Positions 25,115 through 34,172 of a stretch of 64,000 nucleotides of DNA are shown in pieces. Location: NCBI GenBank assembly GCA_963974675.1, contig CAXBDQ010000010.1, positions 22,348 through 86,347 of the forward strand. The letters run 5' to 3'. Position 1 is the stretch's first letter, and every line of letters begins with the position of its first letter. This DNA is from Porticoccus sp963974675. Its GTDB lineage: Bacteria; Pseudomonadota; Gammaproteobacteria; Pseudomonadales; Porticoccaceae. Both the position numbers and the translations under genes were made by a program. The notes beneath the pieces were generated by a model that was given only the letters and a program-made list of their open reading frames with translations, was not told the origin of the DNA and did not search any database.

Positions 25115-26404
25115 CTATTTCTCTCTCGCCGCTGCCCGATACCCAATATCCGTACGGTAATAAACGTTATCCCAGGAGATTTTCTTGGTCAGTTCATAGG
25201 CCTGCTGCTGAGCTTCGGTGACTGAATTGCCAAGGCCTACTGCACATAAAACTCTGCCGCCATTGGTGGTGACTTGTCCGTCTATATCTTTGGTGCCCGC
25301 ATGAAAGACTTTTTCGTTACTGCTGTCGGCATCAGCTGTTGGCAGACCTGAAATCACATCGCCTTTGTTATAGCTGGCGGGGTAGCCACCTGCCGCAAGT
25401 ACCACTCCCAGTGCAGCTCGGGAATCCCACTCTGTTGTGCATTGATCTAGTTTCTTATCCAGTGCGGCATTACAGAGTGCCACTAAATCAGATTTAAATC
25501 GCATCATGATGGGTTGGGTTTCAGGGTCGCCAAAGCGGCAGTTGTATTCGATCACTTTGGGGGCGCCATCGGCCATGATCATTAAACCGGCATAGAGAAA
25601 CCCGGTGTAATCGTTGCCCTCTGCTGCCATGCCTTCTACCGTGGGCTGAATAACTTCTTCCATAACGCGTTTGTGAATTTCTGGTGTGACTACGGGTGCT
25701 GGGGAATAGGCGCCCATGCCGCCAGTATTAGGTCCTTTGTCACCGTTATCTCGCGCCTTGTGATCTTGAGAGGTGGCCATGGGTAAAATATTTTTGCCAT
25801 CGACCATCACAATAAAGCTGGCTTCTTCACCGGCTAAAAATTCTTCGATAACGACACGGTGACCAGCCTCACCAAAGGCATTGCCTGCCAGCATATCTTT
25901 AACGGCTGTTTCCGCTTCTTCTAATGTCATGGCGACGATGACGCCTTTTCCGGCAGCTAGGCCATCGGCTTTCACCACAATGGGTGCGCCTTTTTCTTTA
26001 AGGAAAGCAAGAGCGGGTTCAATGTCGGTGAAGTTCTGGTATTCCCCTGTGGGGATATTATGACGTGCCAGAAAATCTTTGGTGAAGGCTTTGGACCCTT
26101 CTAGTTGTGCTGCCCCTTTGCTGGGGCCAAAGGCGCGCAGATTTCGTGCGGCAAAAAAATCCACAATGCCATCTACTAAGGGTTGTTCTGGTCCCACAAT
26201 AGTCAGAGCAATTTGGTTCTGCTCGGCAAAATTGGCCAGTGCTTCAAAGTCACTTGGGTCGATAGACAGGTTTTCAAGTTTGGGTTCCAGTGCGGTGCCG
26301 GCATTACCGGGCGCTACATAAACGATTTCAACATCTTTTCCCTGGGCCGCTTTCCACGCTAAGGCATGTTCACGGCCACCTGAGCCAATCACCAGAATTT
26401 TCAT
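25115..26404 (-). CDS. purD: Phosphoribosylamine-glycine ligase
   Basis: 429 aa, full length for PurD. ATP-grasp enzyme that joins glycine to phosphoribosylamine, step two of purine synthesis. It has the N-terminal GSGGREHALAW, AAGKGVIV, EEFLAGEEASF, DHKARDNGDKGPNTGGMGAY and FGDPETQ. AGGA lies upstream of the ATG. It is transcribed after purH, with 96 bp between them containing a hairpin. Its last 434 bases are repeated downstream of fic. Confidence 0.98.
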   Translation of the reverse strand: MKILVIGSGGREHALAWKAAQGKDVEIVYVAPGNAGTALEPKLENLSIDPSDFEALANFAEQNQIALTIVGPEQPLVDGIVDFFAARNLRAFGPSKGAAQLEGSKAFTKDFLARHNIPTGEYQNFTDIEPALAFLKEKGAPIVVKADGLAAGKGVIVAMTLEEAETAVKDMLAGNAFGEAGHRVVIEEFLAGEEASFIVMVDGKNILPMATSQDHKARDNGDKGPNTGGMGAYSPAPVVTPEIHKRVMEEVIQPTVEGMAAEGNDYTGFLYAGLMIMADGAPKVIEYNCRFGDPETQPIMMRFKSDLVALCNAALDKKLDQCTTEWDSRAALGVVLAAGGYPASYNKGDVISGLPTADADSSNEKVFHAGTKDIDGQVTTNGGRVLCAVGLGNSVTEAQQQAYELTKKISWDNVYYRTDIGYRAAAREK

Positions 26405-26439
26405 GGAAGTTTTTCCTGTCGGTCGAGCCTAAAATGAAA

Positions 26440-26472
26440 GCGGCGATTGTACCCAGAAGGTGTAATCGCCGC
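26440..26472 (-). other. Hairpin between purH and purD
   Basis: GCGGCGATT and AATCGCCGC are perfect 9-base arms around a 15-base loop. On the transcribed strand TTTCATTTT follows, a weak T-rich tail. It could be a partial terminator lowering purD relative to purH, or an mRNA processing site. Confidence 0.5.
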
Positions 26473-26500
26473 AAAAGCACATAATTTCTAGAAGTTCAGA

Positions 26501-28075
26501 TTAGTGACGGAAGTGTCTCATGCCTGTAAACACCATGGTCATGCCATGTTCATCGGCTGCGGCGATGACTTCATCGTCACGAATCGATCCGCCGGGCTGG
26601 ATAACACAGCTGATACCTACGCTGGCGGCATTGTCGATACCGTCTCGGAATGGGAAGAAGGCATCAGATGACATAACGGCACCTTTGATTTCCAGCCCCG
26701 CGTGCTCCGCTTTGATGGCGGCAATTCGTGCAGAGTTGATTCGGCTCATTTGGCCGGCACCTACACCAATGGTTCGGTTGTTTTTGGTGTAGACGATAGC
26801 GTTGGATTTCACCATTTTGGCGACTTTCCAGGCAAACATCATGTCGTCCAGTTCGTCGTCGGTGGGTTTGCGTTGGGTCACCACTTTGAGGTCTTCGCGT
26901 GCGACCATGCCGTTATCCCGATCTTGAATCAGTAGCCCACCATTGACGCGCTTGTAGTCAAAGTCTTGAGGGCGGTCGTTGCCCCATTCACCACATTCCA
27001 GAAGTCGAACATTTTTCTTGGCGCTAAGGGCGTCTCTGGCAGCATCGGAGATACTGGGTGCAATAATCACTTCAACAAACTGGCGCTCACAAATAGCAGC
27101 AGCCGTTTCTGCATCCAGTTCGCGGTTGAAGGCAATAATGCCACCAAATGCTGATTCTGGGTCAGTGGCGAATGCTAGGTCGTAGGCTGTTTTAATATCT
27201 GTGGCGACTGCTACGCCACAAGGGTTGGCATGCTTGACGATGACACAAGTGGGTTGGTCAAATTGCTTAACACATTCCAGCGCGGCATCGGTATCAGCAA
27301 TATTGTTGTAGGACAGTTCTTTGCCCTGTAATTGTTTGGCTGTCGCGATACAGGCTTCTGTTGGTGCTTCTTCTACATAGAATGCTGCATTTTGGTGTGG
27401 GTTTTCACCGTAACGCATTTCCTGTGATTTAAGATATTGCATATTGAAGGTGTTGGGGAAATTACGTTTTTCATTCGATGTATTTCGAGCACCGAAGTGA
27501 TTGGCGATCATGCCGTCATAGGCTGCAGTATGCTCAAATGCTTTTACCATTAGATTGTAGCGAGTTTCATAACCTAGCTGCGCATCTTGGTTTTGCATCT
27601 CTTCAAGCACGGTGCTGTAATCGCTGGCGTTTACAACAATGGCGACATCTTTATGATTTTTTGCTGCAGAGCGAACCATAGTAGGGCCGCCAATATCGAT
27701 ATTCTCAATGGCGGTTGGTAGGTCGCAATTTGGGTCGGCCACCGTGGCGGCAAAGGGGTAGAGGTTTACCACGACCATATCAATGCCGAGAATGCCGTGT
27801 TCCGACATGATGTCATCATCAATACCGCGGCGACCGAGAATGCCGCCGTGTACTTTAGGGTGTAGTGTTTTTACGCGGCCATCCATCATTTCTGGAAACC
27901 CGGTGTAATCCGAAACTTCACGAACGGTAATACCGTTTTCATTCAGTAACCGGTGAGTTCCACCCGTGGACAGAATTTCAACACCCTGGGCACTCAATGC
28001 CTGGGCAAATTCAACAATACCGGTTTTGTCAGATACGCTAATAAGAGCGCGTGAAACTTTACGCAGGTCGCTCAT
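26501..28075 (-). CDS. purH: Bifunctional AICAR transformylase/IMP cyclohydrolase
   Basis: 524 aa, the usual length. It catalyses the last two steps of IMP synthesis. The N-terminal cyclohydrolase domain shows ALISVSDKTGIVEFA, STGGTHR and DGRVKTLHPKVHGGIL. The transformylase domain has MRYGENPHQNAAFY, VKHANPCGVA, SAFGGIIAFN and the late SDAFFPFRDG. GAGG lies before the ATG. It follows fis and precedes purD on the minus strand. Confidence 0.98.
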   Translation of the reverse strand: MSDLRKVSRALISVSDKTGIVEFAQALSAQGVEILSTGGTHRLLNENGITVREVSDYTGFPEMMDGRVKTLHPKVHGGILGRRGIDDDIMSEHGILGIDMVVVNLYPFAATVADPNCDLPTAIENIDIGGPTMVRSAAKNHKDVAIVVNASDYSTVLEEMQNQDAQLGYETRYNLMVKAFEHTAAYDGMIANHFGARNTSNEKRNFPNTFNMQYLKSQEMRYGENPHQNAAFYVEEAPTEACIATAKQLQGKELSYNNIADTDAALECVKQFDQPTCVIVKHANPCGVAVATDIKTAYDLAFATDPESAFGGIIAFNRELDAETAAAICERQFVEVIIAPSISDAARDALSAKKNVRLLECGEWGNDRPQDFDYKRVNGGLLIQDRDNGMVAREDLKVVTQRKPTDDELDDMMFAWKVAKMVKSNAIVYTKNNRTIGVGAGQMSRINSARIAAIKAEHAGLEIKGAVMSSDAFFPFRDGIDNAASVGISCVIQPGGSIRDDEVIAAADEHGMTMVFTGMRHFRH

Positions 28076-28136
28076 GATGTCCTCATTGATGTTTATACAG
28101 GGTGGCTTATAGGGAGTAGCTTAAATATGCGGCTTG

Positions 28137-28433
28137 TTACAAAAGGTCATATTGTTTAAGTTTTTTTCGTAATGTGCCCCGGTTCAGGCCGAGCATTTCT
28201 GCAGATTTGCTCTGATTATTACGGGTATACGTCAGTACGGCTTCAAGTAATGGTGCCTCTACCTCGCTCAATACGAGTTGATAGAGGTCATTGGCCGGTT
28301 GGCCGTCTAGGTGCAGAAAGTATTGATGTAGTGCGTGTTCAACACACTGCCGTACGGATTCGTGTTGGTGAGTGACGGTAGTGTGTTCGTCATCTGTTTC
28401 TGCCTGGATCGTAAATGTATCAATGGCGCTCAT
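28137..28433 (-). CDS. fis: DNA-binding nucleoid protein Fis
   Basis: 98 aa, the same length as E. coli Fis, starting at the ATG at 28433 that overlaps the dusB stop (ATGA). The C-terminal HTH is NQSKSAEMLGLNRGTLRKKL, close to E. coli. The more variable N-terminal half holds the beta-hairpin arms. It bends DNA and activates rRNA and other growth genes. The dusB-fis pairing is the classic arrangement; overlap implies translational coupling. Confidence 0.97.
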   Translation of the reverse strand: MSAIDTFTIQAETDDEHTTVTHQHESVRQCVEHALHQYFLHLDGQPANDLYQLVLSEVEAPLLEAVLTYTRNNQSKSAEMLGLNRGTLRKKLKQYDLL

Positions 28434-29440
28434 GCGGCTTGTTCCCAATTATTTTTTTGTGCTGCAAAAAAATGATGCAAACTTTGTATTTGTTGGTGCG
28501 GGTCTTCCAGCTGGTTGAAATACTTCCGAAACGCTTCTCCCTCTGGCAAAGAGTTAACGTACCAGCCCACATGCTTGCGGGCAATTCGTATTCCCAGATA
28601 TTCGCCATAATGTTGATGGATGGCTTTAATGTGTGTGCTGACGACACGTGTTAATTCAGTAGTTGAGGGTAGCTCAGGAATTACTCCATGCGCAAGGTAG
28701 TGATTAATTTGGTTGAATAGCCAAGGGTTACCTTGGGCGGCACGACCAATCATGACCGCCGCAGCTCCGGTGGACTCCAAGACCTGTTTTGCTTGCTGTG
28801 GGGAGCGTATGTCTCCATTGGCAAAAACAGGTATTGCTACCGCATCAACCACCGAGGCAATGGTGTCATATTCTGCCTGGCCTAAAAAGCGACAGGCTCG
28901 TGTGCGGCCATGAATGGCCAATGCTTGTATCCCTGTATCCTCGGCAATTTTTGCTATGCGTTGGGCGTTTCGGTTTTGCTGATCCCACCCCGTACGAATT
29001 TTTAAGGTGACGGGTACATCGACAGCTGAAACAACGGCATGGAGGATTTCGGCTACCAAGGCTTCATTTTGAAGCAGTGCAGAGCCAGCCGCACGTTTAC
29101 ACACTTTTTTTGCTGGGCAGCCCATATTGATGTCGATAATTTCGGCACCCAGTGCAATATTTTGGCGTGCCGCTTCAGCCATCATTTCCGGAACACTGCC
29201 AGCAATTTGAATAGCTCTGGGAGAGGGTTCATCGTGATGAATTAACCGTTGCTGGCTTTTTCTACTTTTCCACAGGCGAGTGTCGGAGGTAACCATTTCT
29301 GAGATTGTCAGGCCTGCGCCCAGTTGTCGGCAGAGTTGGCGAAAGGGCAGGTCGGTGACCCCGGCCATAGGGGCCAGTATTGTCCGGTTTGTTACTGCGT
29401 GGTCGCCAATTTGTACCAAGGTTGTATCTCGATTATCCAA
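28430..29440 (-). CDS. dusB: tRNA-dihydrouridine synthase B
   Basis: 336-aa flavoprotein that reduces specific uridines in tRNA. APMAGVTDLPFR opens the FMN barrel; DINMGCPAKKVCKRAAGSALL carries the catalytic Cys; VTLKIRTGWD, AIHGRTR, VFANGDI and MIGRAAQGNPW follow. The start appears to be TTG without a clear ribosome site, so it is tentative. It is transcribed ahead of fis, purH and purD. Confidence 0.95.
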   Translation of the reverse strand: MDNRDTTLVQIGDHAVTNRTILAPMAGVTDLPFRQLCRQLGAGLTISEMVTSDTRLWKSRKSQQRLIHHDEPSPRAIQIAGSVPEMMAEAARQNIALGAEIIDINMGCPAKKVCKRAAGSALLQNEALVAEILHAVVSAVDVPVTLKIRTGWDQQNRNAQRIAKIAEDTGIQALAIHGRTRACRFLGQAEYDTIASVVDAVAIPVFANGDIRSPQQAKQVLESTGAAAVMIGRAAQGNPWLFNQINHYLAHGVIPELPSTTELTRVVSTHIKAIHQHYGEYLGIRIARKHVGWYVNSLPEGEAFRKYFNQLEDPHQQIQSLHHFFAAQKNNWEQAA

Positions 29441-29494
29441 AGTTGTCGCTGGGAAGGGCCGATATAATACCCGTAGTTTGTGTGTGGAAAAAGT

Positions 29495-30517
<1,023 letters not shown>

Positions 30518-30629
30518 GATGAATCTGAGTCGCCTGAGTATTCTGGTCCGTCATAATGGCTTTGAGCTGTCAATTCAGCGTTATTTTTGACAGTCATTAC
30601 CCTAACTGAGGTTATTCTACTGGTATCTG

Positions 30630-31508
30630 TCAGCGCTTGATAGCCGTCAATCGAACCCACTGTTCATTACAGGCTGGCGGATCAAAGTCAAACCAGGGGC
30701 GATAGCTTTCCATTACTTCATTCGCTTGGCTTTCGATGATACCTGATAGGCAAAGTAGGCCGCCAGGGTTGGTCAGTGATGCCAGTTGTGGTGCCAGAGA
30801 AACCAGTGGGCCTGCCAGTATATTAGCGATAACGATATCGGTGGCTGTTTCCGGAGCTTTTTCAGGTAGGTAGACCGGGGTGAGCTCCGGTGCCAATCCA
30901 TTTCGTTGCGCATTATCGGCAGTGGCCATTAACGCTTGAGGGTCGATGTCTACGCAAGTTGTGGTTGCTGCACCCAACAATAATGAGGCGATGGCCAAAA
31001 TGCCTGAGCCGCAGCCGTAGTCGGTGACTGTTTTCCCTTCGAGTTCTATGTGGTCTAGCCATTGTAAACAGAGAAATGTGGTGGGGTGCGTACCGGTGCC
31101 AAAAGCCAGGCCGGGGTCGAGCAGTAAATTAATACTTTCCGGTTGTGGTGGTGTTAGCCAGCTGGGGCAAACCCAAAGTCGTTCGCCGCACTGGATGGGA
31201 TGATAGTGCTTCATCCACTCTCGCTCCCAATCCCTATCTTCCAGTAATTCCCAGCGATAATAGGGTGCCGATGCTTTCAAAGTTTGGGCAAGCATTTCGC
31301 TAATAGCGTTGGTATCACTTGATGCGTCAAATAGCCCTGTGATTCTGGTTTGATGCCACAAGGGTGTTTCACCTAAGGCGGGTTCCAGTATGGGTTCGTC
31401 GGCATTGTCTTCATAGGTGACGGAAACTGCACCGGCGCCCAGCAAAAGGTCTTCTATTTGTGCCGCTTGAGTTCTTGAGCTGTTTATTTTGAGTTGCAGC
31501 CAGGGCAT
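30630..31508 (-). CDS. prmA: Ribosomal protein L11 methyltransferase
   Basis: 292 aa from the ATG at 31508, chosen for AGGAAA just upstream; a longer in-frame start lies inside the terminator. It trimethylates L11 using SAM. The N-terminal substrate-recognition domain begins MPWLQLKINSS. The methyltransferase domain has LDPGLAFGTGTHPTT, VTDYGCGSGILAIAS and IVANILAGPL. It is downstream of accC, across a terminator. Confidence 0.96.
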   Translation of the reverse strand: MPWLQLKINSSRTQAAQIEDLLLGAGAVSVTYEDNADEPILEPALGETPLWHQTRITGLFDASSDTNAISEMLAQTLKASAPYYRWELLEDRDWEREWMKHYHPIQCGERLWVCPSWLTPPQPESINLLLDPGLAFGTGTHPTTFLCLQWLDHIELEGKTVTDYGCGSGILAIASLLLGAATTTCVDIDPQALMATADNAQRNGLAPELTPVYLPEKAPETATDIVIANILAGPLVSLAPQLASLTNPGGLLCLSGIIESQANEVMESYRPWFDFDPPACNEQWVRLTAIKR

Positions 31509-31534
31509 AGGATTTCCTGTGATGAGCTTATGAA

Positions 31535-31562
31535 TAAAAAGCCCCGTATTCCGGGGCTTTTT
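31535..31562 (-). terminator. Terminator after accC
   Basis: A-run, GCCCCGTATTCCGGGGC and a T-run; a strong symmetric hairpin between accC and prmA. It would separate accBC from prmA transcription, or allow partial read-through. Confidence 0.85.
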
Positions 31563-31617
31563 ATGGGCTGGCATTTACGCCGGGTCAAGCGTGGCTTTGA
31601 TGCTCACAATCTGTTAT

Positions 31618-32958
31618 TTAAAGCCCCAGCTTTTTCTCAAGATAATGGATGTTAACCCCGCCTTTGCGAAATTCCTTGTCGCAGACCAGGTCGCGTTGAA
31701 GTGCTGTGTTGGTTTTTATGCCTTCAATATGTAGTTCGTCCAATGCGTTGGCCATGCGAGACAGCGCGGCATCACGATCTATACCGTAGGTGATTATTTT
31801 TCCTATTAGTGAATCATAGTAAGGCGGCACGGTATAGCCCGCATAAATATGTGAGTCCACTCTGACACCGTTGCCTCCGGGCGCATGGTAGGCAGTAATT
31901 TTGCCTGGGCTGGGCATAAAAGTAGTGGGATCCTCAGCATTAATTCGGCACTCAAAAGCATGACCTCGGAAGACGATATCTTCTTGTCGGAAACTGAGTT
32001 TTTCACCGCTGGCTATTAATAGTTGTTCCTTAACAATATCGACACCAGTAATCATCTCTGTCACAGGGTGTTCCACCTGTACCCGCGTGTTCATTTCGAT
32101 AAAAAAGAATTGACCGTCTTCATAGAGAAATTCAAAGGTACCGGCTCCGCGATAACCAATTTCGATACAGGCGTCAACGCAAGCTTTTAATACATCATTG
32201 CGGGCGGCTTCTGGAATGCCGGATGCGGGTGCTTCTTCTAATACTTTCTGGTGGCGGCGTTGTAGTGAGCAATCGCGGTCACCTAGGTGTATCGCATTAC
32301 CTTGGCCATCGGCCAGAACCTGAACTTCCACGTGGCGTGGGTTTTCCAGGAATTTTTCCATATAGACAGTATCATCACCGAACGCGGCTTTTGCTTCCGC
32401 TTTGGTGACTTGAATGGCATTGATCAGTTCATCCTCGTTGCGAACGACACGCATGCCTCTGCCTCCGCCACCTGCGGCCGCTTTGATTATCACGGGGTAA
32501 CCAACTTCTAAGCCGATTCGTTTGCTGCGTGTGCTGTCATCTGTCAATGGGCCGTTGGAGCCAGGGACCGTGGGGACGCCAGACTTTATCATGGCTTCGA
32601 TGGCGGCTACTTTGTCGCCCATGGTGCGAATCACTTCGGCGGTTGGGCCGATAAAGGTGAAACCACTTTTTTCAACTTGCTCAGCAAAGTCAGCATTTTC
32701 AGCAAGGAATCCGTAGCCGGGGTGGACGGCCTGGGCATTTGAAATTTCCATGGCGCTAATTATGGCGGGCACATTCAGATAGCTTTGTGCCGAGGCATTT
32801 GGTCCGATGCAGATAGTTTCGTCGGCCAGCAATACATGTTTTAGACTTGCGTCTGCCTTTGAGTGCACGGCAACGGTTTTGATGCCAAGCTCTTTGCAGG
32901 CGCGCAGAATTCGTAGGGCGATCTCACCGCGGTTGGCAATAAGCACTTTTTCCAGCAT
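31618..32958 (-). CDS. accC: Acetyl-CoA carboxylase, biotin carboxylase subunit
   Basis: 446 aa, typical length. ATP-grasp enzyme that carboxylates biotin on AccB with bicarbonate, the first step of fatty acid synthesis. Motifs: LIANRGEIALRI, HPGYGFLAENADFAE, KAAAGGGGRGMR (ATP lid), HVEVQVLAD, GDRDCSLQRRHQKVLEEAPA and EMNTRVQVEHPVTE with catalytic Glu and Arg. AGGAGC lies before the ATG. It is 25 bp after accB. Confidence 0.98.
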   Translation of the reverse strand: MLEKVLIANRGEIALRILRACKELGIKTVAVHSKADASLKHVLLADETICIGPNASAQSYLNVPAIISAMEISNAQAVHPGYGFLAENADFAEQVEKSGFTFIGPTAEVIRTMGDKVAAIEAMIKSGVPTVPGSNGPLTDDSTRSKRIGLEVGYPVIIKAAAGGGGRGMRVVRNEDELINAIQVTKAEAKAAFGDDTVYMEKFLENPRHVEVQVLADGQGNAIHLGDRDCSLQRRHQKVLEEAPASGIPEAARNDVLKACVDACIEIGYRGAGTFEFLYEDGQFFFIEMNTRVQVEHPVTEMITGVDIVKEQLLIASGEKLSFRQEDIVFRGHAFECRINAEDPTTFMPSPGKITAYHAPGGNGVRVDSHIYAGYTVPPYYDSLIGKIITYGIDRDAALSRMANALDELHIEGIKTNTALQRDLVCDKEFRKGGVNIHYLEKKLGL

Positions 32959-32983
32959 AGCTGTTGCTCCTGTCCTCTGCGGT

Positions 32984-33433
32984 TTAAATGATGGTAATCA
33001 TAGGTTGGTCGAACTCAACAGGTTCGCCATCTGCTACCAGAACGGCACCAATGGTGCCTGATTTGTCGGCTTCAATCTGATTCATCATCTTCATGGCTTC
33101 AACAATACAGAGTACGTCGCCGGCATTGACCTGTTGTCCTTCTTGAACAAAGGGTGTTGCACCGGGTGCGGATGAGCGATAGAAGGTGCCAACCATTGGT
33201 GACCTTAGGATATGTCCTTCTGGTTCGGCAGCAGCAGGTGCTTCGGAAAATGGTGTTGGGGCTGCTGGAGCTGGCGCTGCAGCTGCGTGAGGTGCAGCCA
33301 TCATGGGTGCGGCAGCAACGAATTGTCCGCCGCGAAGAATCCGTACGGATTCTTCGCCTTCTTTGATTTCCAGCTCGTTAATGTCTGATTCTTCGATCAG
33401 CTCAATCAGTTTTTTTATTTTTCGAATGTCCAT
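32984..33433 (-). CDS. accB: Biotin carboxyl carrier protein of acetyl-CoA carboxylase
   Basis: 149 aa. The C-terminal lipoyl-like domain bears the biotin attachment site EAMKMMNQ, followed by EADKSG; FVQEGQQV and the thumb region are also present. The middle is an Ala/Pro-rich flexible linker. GGAG lies upstream of the ATG. It is co-transcribed with aroQ (upstream) and accC. Confidence 0.98.
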   Translation of the reverse strand: MDIRKIKKLIELIEESDINELEIKEGEESVRILRGGQFVAAAPMMAAPHAAAAPAPAAPTPFSEAPAAAEPEGHILRSPMVGTFYRSSAPGATPFVQEGQQVNAGDVLCIVEAMKMMNQIEADKSGTIGAVLVADGEPVEFDQPMITII

Positions 33434-33459
33434 CTGTGGTTACTCCAAATGGGAAAATG

Positions 33460-33903
33460 TTATTGGGAATCGAGTTGTTTTAAAGCGGCAGTCAGTGCTA
33501 GCTCATAGCCCAGGCTGCCAAAGCCGCAGATAACACCTTTGGCAATGTCGGAGAAGTACGAGTATTGCCTGAACTCCTCCCGTGTATGTACATTGGATAA
33601 GTGGACTTCAATAAACGGAATGTCCACGCCCAATAGTGCATCGCGTAGGGCGATACTGGTGTGGGTAAAGGCCGCAGGGTTGAAGATAATAAAATTCACC
33701 CCTTCCTTCTTTGCATCATGAATGCGGTCGATTAATTCGTACTCGGCATTGCTTTGCAGGGTCAGCAGGTGTTGACCTTTGACGATGCATATATCCGTCA
33801 ATTTTTGATTAATGTCCTCAAGACTTTCTTTGCCGTAAACATCGGGCTCACGAGTGCCAAGTAAGTTCAGGTTGGGGCCGTGTAATACCAGTATGGTCGC
33901 CAT
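33460..33903 (-). CDS. aroQ: 3-dehydroquinate dehydratase, type II
   Basis: 147 aa from the ATG at 33903, chosen over an in-frame start 25 codons upstream because AGGGA lies 5 bases before it and the family begins at this point. It removes water from 3-dehydroquinate in the shikimate pathway. Motifs: LVLHGPNLNLLGTREPDVYG, LQSNAEYELIDRIH, FNPAAFTHTSIALRDAL and EVHLSNVHTREEFRQYSY with the catalytic His and Tyr/Arg loop. It precedes accBC. Confidence 0.97.
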   Translation of the reverse strand: MATILVLHGPNLNLLGTREPDVYGKESLEDINQKLTDICIVKGQHLLTLQSNAEYELIDRIHDAKKEGVNFIIFNPAAFTHTSIALRDALLGVDIPFIEVHLSNVHTREEFRQYSYFSDIAKGVICGFGSLGYELALTAALKQLDSQ

Positions 33904-34172
33904 AGTGTCCCTGCCGGAATTGGTGATCAAGTGTGGGTGCTCAAGCCTTGTGATAGGCCAGTTGCTGGAAGTCTGCATTAAAAATTATTAACTGTCCAAT
34001 TTTTTGACTTTTTTAGATTTTTGGCTCCAATCGCTACAAGTTTTGATATAAATTGCGACTTTTTAATCAATAGATTGAGGGCTTGGAAAAGCAGTGACTG
34101 CTTTTTTGCGGGATTTTAAGGAGGATGTCGGCACAATTGCTGTCAGGTTTGTCAGTTTTCATAACTTTGCTG

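Larger units (their letters stand above)
23390..25548. repeat. Direct repeat of the purD 3' end flanking fic
   Basis: Copies at 23390-23823 and 25115-25548 (434 bases each, no indels by eye) in the same orientation. They enclose 1.29 kb with the fic gene. The layout matches single-crossover integration of a circular DNA that carried a partial purD, or a segmental duplication. Confidence 0.9.
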
